Below, piece after piece: positions 62,408 to 64,000 of a stretch of DNA of 64,000 bases. Source of the DNA: Mycobacterium sp. ACS4054 (GTDB lineage: Bacteria; Actinomycetota; Actinomycetes; Mycobacteriales; Mycobacteriaceae); NCBI RefSeq assembly GCF_001667275.1, contig NZ_LZHV01000036.1, positions 62,001 to 126,000 on the forward strand. The letters are read 5' to 3'. Under the pieces are notes generated by a model that worked only from the letters and a program-made list of their open reading frames with translations, did no database searches and had not been told where the DNA came from. A program made the translations under genes and the position numbers. Numbering within the stretch: position 1 is the first letter of the stretch; the number at the start of each line of letters is the position of its first letter.

Positions 62408-63541
62408 GTGGAGGACGGGGCCGAGGCCAACATCGAGGACCTGCTCGACGGGCTCGAGGGCAGCGCCCGCGCCGAGCGGGCGGAATTGGTGCGGTGGCTG
62501 CTCGAGCAGGGCATCAGCCGCGAAGAGATCCGGGCAACCAATCCGCCACTGCTGCTGGCCACCCGCCACCTCATCGGCGACGACGGCACCTACGTCTCCA
62601 CCCGCGAGATCAGCGAGACCCACGGCATCGACCTGGGCCTGCTCCAACAGGTGCAGCGCGCGATCGGCCTGGTGCGGGTCGACGACCCCGACGCGGTCGT
62701 GCACATGCGCGCCGACGGCGAAGCCGCCGCCTTCACCAAGCGGTTCGTCGAGCTGGGCCTGGATCCCGAGCAATTGGTGCTCGTGGTCCGGGTGCTCGCC
62801 GAAGGGTTGTCCCGCGCGGCCGAGGTGATGCGCTACACCGCGCTCTCGGCGATCATGCGCCCCGGGGCCACCGAGCTGGACATCGCCAAGGGCTCAAAGG
62901 CATTGGTGAGCGAAATCGCGCCGATGCTCGGCCCGATGATCGAGCACATGCTGTTCATGCAGCTGCGCCACATGATGGAAACGGAAGCGATCAACGCCGC
63001 CGAGCGGGCGGCGGGCCAGCCGCTTCCGGGCGCCCGTCAGATCACCGTCGCGTTCGCCGACCTCGTCGGCTTCACCCGGTTGGGCGAAGTGGTGTCGGCC
63101 GAGGAGCTGGGGCACCTAGCCAACCGGCTGGCCCACCTCGCCCGGGACCTGACCGTCCCGCCGGTGCGGTTCATCAAGACCATCGGCGACGCGGCGATGT
63201 TCGTCTGCCCCGAGCCGGCGCCCATGCTTGACGTCGTGCTGAAGCTGGTCGACGCCGTCGACACCGACAACGACTTCCCCCGGCTGCGGGCGGGCGTCGC
63301 CTCCGGCATGGCGGTGAGCCGGGCCGGCGACTGGTTCGGCAGCCCCGTCAACGTGGCGAGCCGGGTAACCTCCGTGGCGCGCCCGGGGACCGTGGTCGCG
63401 GCGGATTCGGTCTGGGAGACGATCGGTGACACCGGCGAGTTTCACGGGTCGTTCGCGGGCGCGCGCCGGCTCAAGGGCATCAAGAACGAGGTGAAGCTGT
63501 TCAGGATTCGCCGGGGCGACGGGTCCAACGGCGGCGATTGA
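62408..63541 (+). CDS. pH-regulated class III adenylyl cyclase (Rv1264-like)
   Basis: 377 residues. An N-terminal autoinhibitory helical domain (~1-200) precedes the catalytic domain. Active-site residues align with Mtb Rv1264 at a constant offset of four: metal-binding Asp218 ([10 protein letters not shown]), Lys257 and Asp261 ([11 protein letters not shown]), with [10 protein letters not shown] as the later block. It makes cAMP from ATP; the Mtb enzyme is activated at acid pH. GTG 62408 begins [18 protein letters not shown], matching Mtb from ANI. A TTG at 62393 would add five residues. No good ribosome site is present. Confidence 0.92.
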   Translation: MEDGAEANIEDLLDGLEGSARAERAELVRWLLEQGISREEIRATNPPLLLATRHLIGDDGTYVSTREISETHGIDLGLLQQVQRAIGLVRVDDPDAVVHMRADGEAAAFTKRFVELGLDPEQLVLVVRVLAEGLSRAAEVMRYTALSAIMRPGATELDIAKGSKALVSEIAPMLGPMIEHMLFMQLRHMMETEAINAAERAAGQPLPGARQITVAFADLVGFTRLGEVVSAEELGHLANRLAHLARDLTVPPVRFIKTIGDAAMFVCPEPAPMLDVVLKLVDAVDTDNDFPRLRAGVASGMAVSRAGDWFGSPVNVASRVTSVARPGTVVAADSVWETIGDTGEFHGSFAGARRLKGIKNEVKLFRIRRGDGSNGGD

Positions 63542-63699
63542 GCCGGGGAGCCCGTACACATGGGCAGGCCCGGACGACTCTGGGGGCGTGTGACTCCGTC
63601 ATGCGCGGGTCCTACGCGGCCGGTTTTCTACCCTGACTTCCGGCGCTTGGAATTGGTCGTTTCCGGGCCTGCTTCGCTACCAAAAATACAACTTCCCAC

Positions 63700-63830
63700 A
63701 GCCCATATCAACGGGTTCTCCGCACCTGAAAGCGCCTTTTTGCGCGCCGCCGCGCCGGCGCTCGAACGCCACGACGCACGGGTTCCGTTCGCCCGGGGTG
63801 AACGCCATTCCATTGCGTCTGTAACGGTGT
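63700..63830 (-). ncRNA. Candidate Mcr11-like small RNA
   Basis: In Mtb the small RNA Mcr11 lies between Rv1264 and Rv1265 and is transcribed opposite to Rv1265 (abmR). The equivalent 301-bp gap here (63542-63842) has no ORF that looks real. On the minus strand CATAAT is a good -10 candidate just before the abmR start, and an A/T-rich stretch with TATTTTTGG lies downstream at about 63680. The limits given are approximate. The call is positional, not based on sequence recall. Confidence 0.35.
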
Positions 63831-63841
63831 AATTATGTAAT
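63813..63841 (+). promoter_or_regulatory. Candidate promoter of the abmR-like gene
   Basis: TTGCGT (63813-63818) and TGTAAT (63836-63841) are 17 bp apart and end one base before the ATG. TGTAAT also occurs at 63828-63833, which would place the transcript start almost on the ATG. Either way the mRNA would have a very short or no leader. The same AT-rich block reads CATAAT on the other strand. Confidence 0.4.
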
Positions 63842-63842
63842 C

Positions 63843-64000
63843 ATGAAATCGCATCACACCCACGGGCGGCGCTACGGCCGCCCCGGCGGCTGGCAGCAAG
63901 CCCAGCAACCCGACGCCAGTGACGCCGCCGAATGGTTCGCCGGGCGGCTGCCCGAAAGCTGGTTCGACGGCGACCCGACGGTCATCGTCGACCGCGAAGA
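63843..64000 (+). CDS. Probable AbmR (Rv1265-like), 5' part only
   Basis: Open from ATG 63843 to the window end, 52 codons, no stop. The visible sequence starts MKSHHTHGRRYGRPGGWQQA, then has AAEWFAGRLPESWFDGD and PTVIVDREE. Downstream of the Rv1264-type cyclase, the position equals Rv1265, the ATP-binding regulator AbmR that controls Mcr11 in Mtb. The fragment is too short for a domain call. There is no ribosome site, in keeping with a leaderless transcript. Confidence 0.6.
   Translation, partial: MKSHHTHGRRYGRPGGWQQAQQPDASDAAEWFAGRLPESWFDGDPTVIVDRE

Noticed and set aside
63588-63602. Possible Crp site TGTGACTCCGTCATG after the cyclase gene
   Set aside because: Spacer is five rather than six bases and the second half-site is incomplete.

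Overview
The window is a high-GC, gene-dense stretch of a slow-growing mycobacterium, most likely a member of the Mycobacterium avium complex (MAC). The evidence is gene order and protein similarity recalled from M. tuberculosis (Mtb): the genes follow Rv1205 to Rv1265 almost one for one. The PE14, Rv1215c, Rv1225c-Rv1228, vapBC33, PE_PGRS23 and relBE genes that I recall at this locus in Mtb are absent. Several other genes occupy equivalent positions. No rRNA, tRNA, insertion sequence, prophage or CRISPR array was seen. No database search was run; names rest on recognised motifs and remembered orthologues.

Layout. 1-8.0 kb: end of a LOG-family gene, fadD6, folP2, gpgS, a DivIVA-like protein, tagA, a DUF3117 peptide, and the divergent pair glgM/glgC (maltose-1-phosphate and alpha-glucan precursors). 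8.0-12.7 kb, minus strand: an isoprenylcysteine-methyltransferase-like membrane protein, an ABC drug exporter (permease, ATPase) with its TetR gene, and an O-methyltransferase. 12.9-16.3 kb: the envelope-stress unit sigE, rseA, htrA, tatB. 16.3-21.4 kb, minus strand: mrp, a lytic transglycosylase, a DUF1003 protein, an MgtE-N/CBS protein and a DUF4190 protein. 21.6-27.1 kb: a stress-type membrane protein, the trehalose importer lpqY-sugABC, and a coupled SUFU-domain gene. 27.2-33.3 kb: corA (minus), then mdh, a short malic enzyme and lpqZ, then two tandem SDR genes (minus). 33.4-44.3 kb: kgd, a membrane protein, an MFS exporter, a RecB-like nuclease/helicase and lprE. 44.4-55.5 kb: deaD, an acyltransferase, cyp130 with a TetR gene, a GlcD-like dehydrogenase, a SHOCT protein, tap, udgB and two flavin enzymes. 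55.5-64.0 kb: a 1307-residue GGDEF/EAL protein, a DDN-like protein, HIT, amiB2, a deoxyinosine glycosylase, a Rv1264-type adenylyl cyclase and the start of a probable abmR.

Themes. Carbon and glucan flow: mdh, malic enzyme, kgd, glgC/glgM, gpgS and trehalose re-import. Envelope stress: sigE-rseA-htrA-tatB, transglycosylase, lipoproteins. Drug efflux: the Rv1217c/1218c-type ABC pair, Tap, and an EmrB-like MFS. Second messengers: cyclic-di-GMP and cAMP enzymes lie within 8 kb, and two Crp-like palindromes lie upstream of the transglycosylase gene and kgd.

Most of the window is ordinary conserved core. The unusual items are the double-module cyclic-di-GMP protein, a 15-G homopolymer inside gpgS, two 57-bp-period repeat loci (one supplies the end of tagA), a 56-bp palindromic element found twice, and the candidate Mcr11/abmR locus at the right edge. 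I did not find a clear-cut new multi-gene system.
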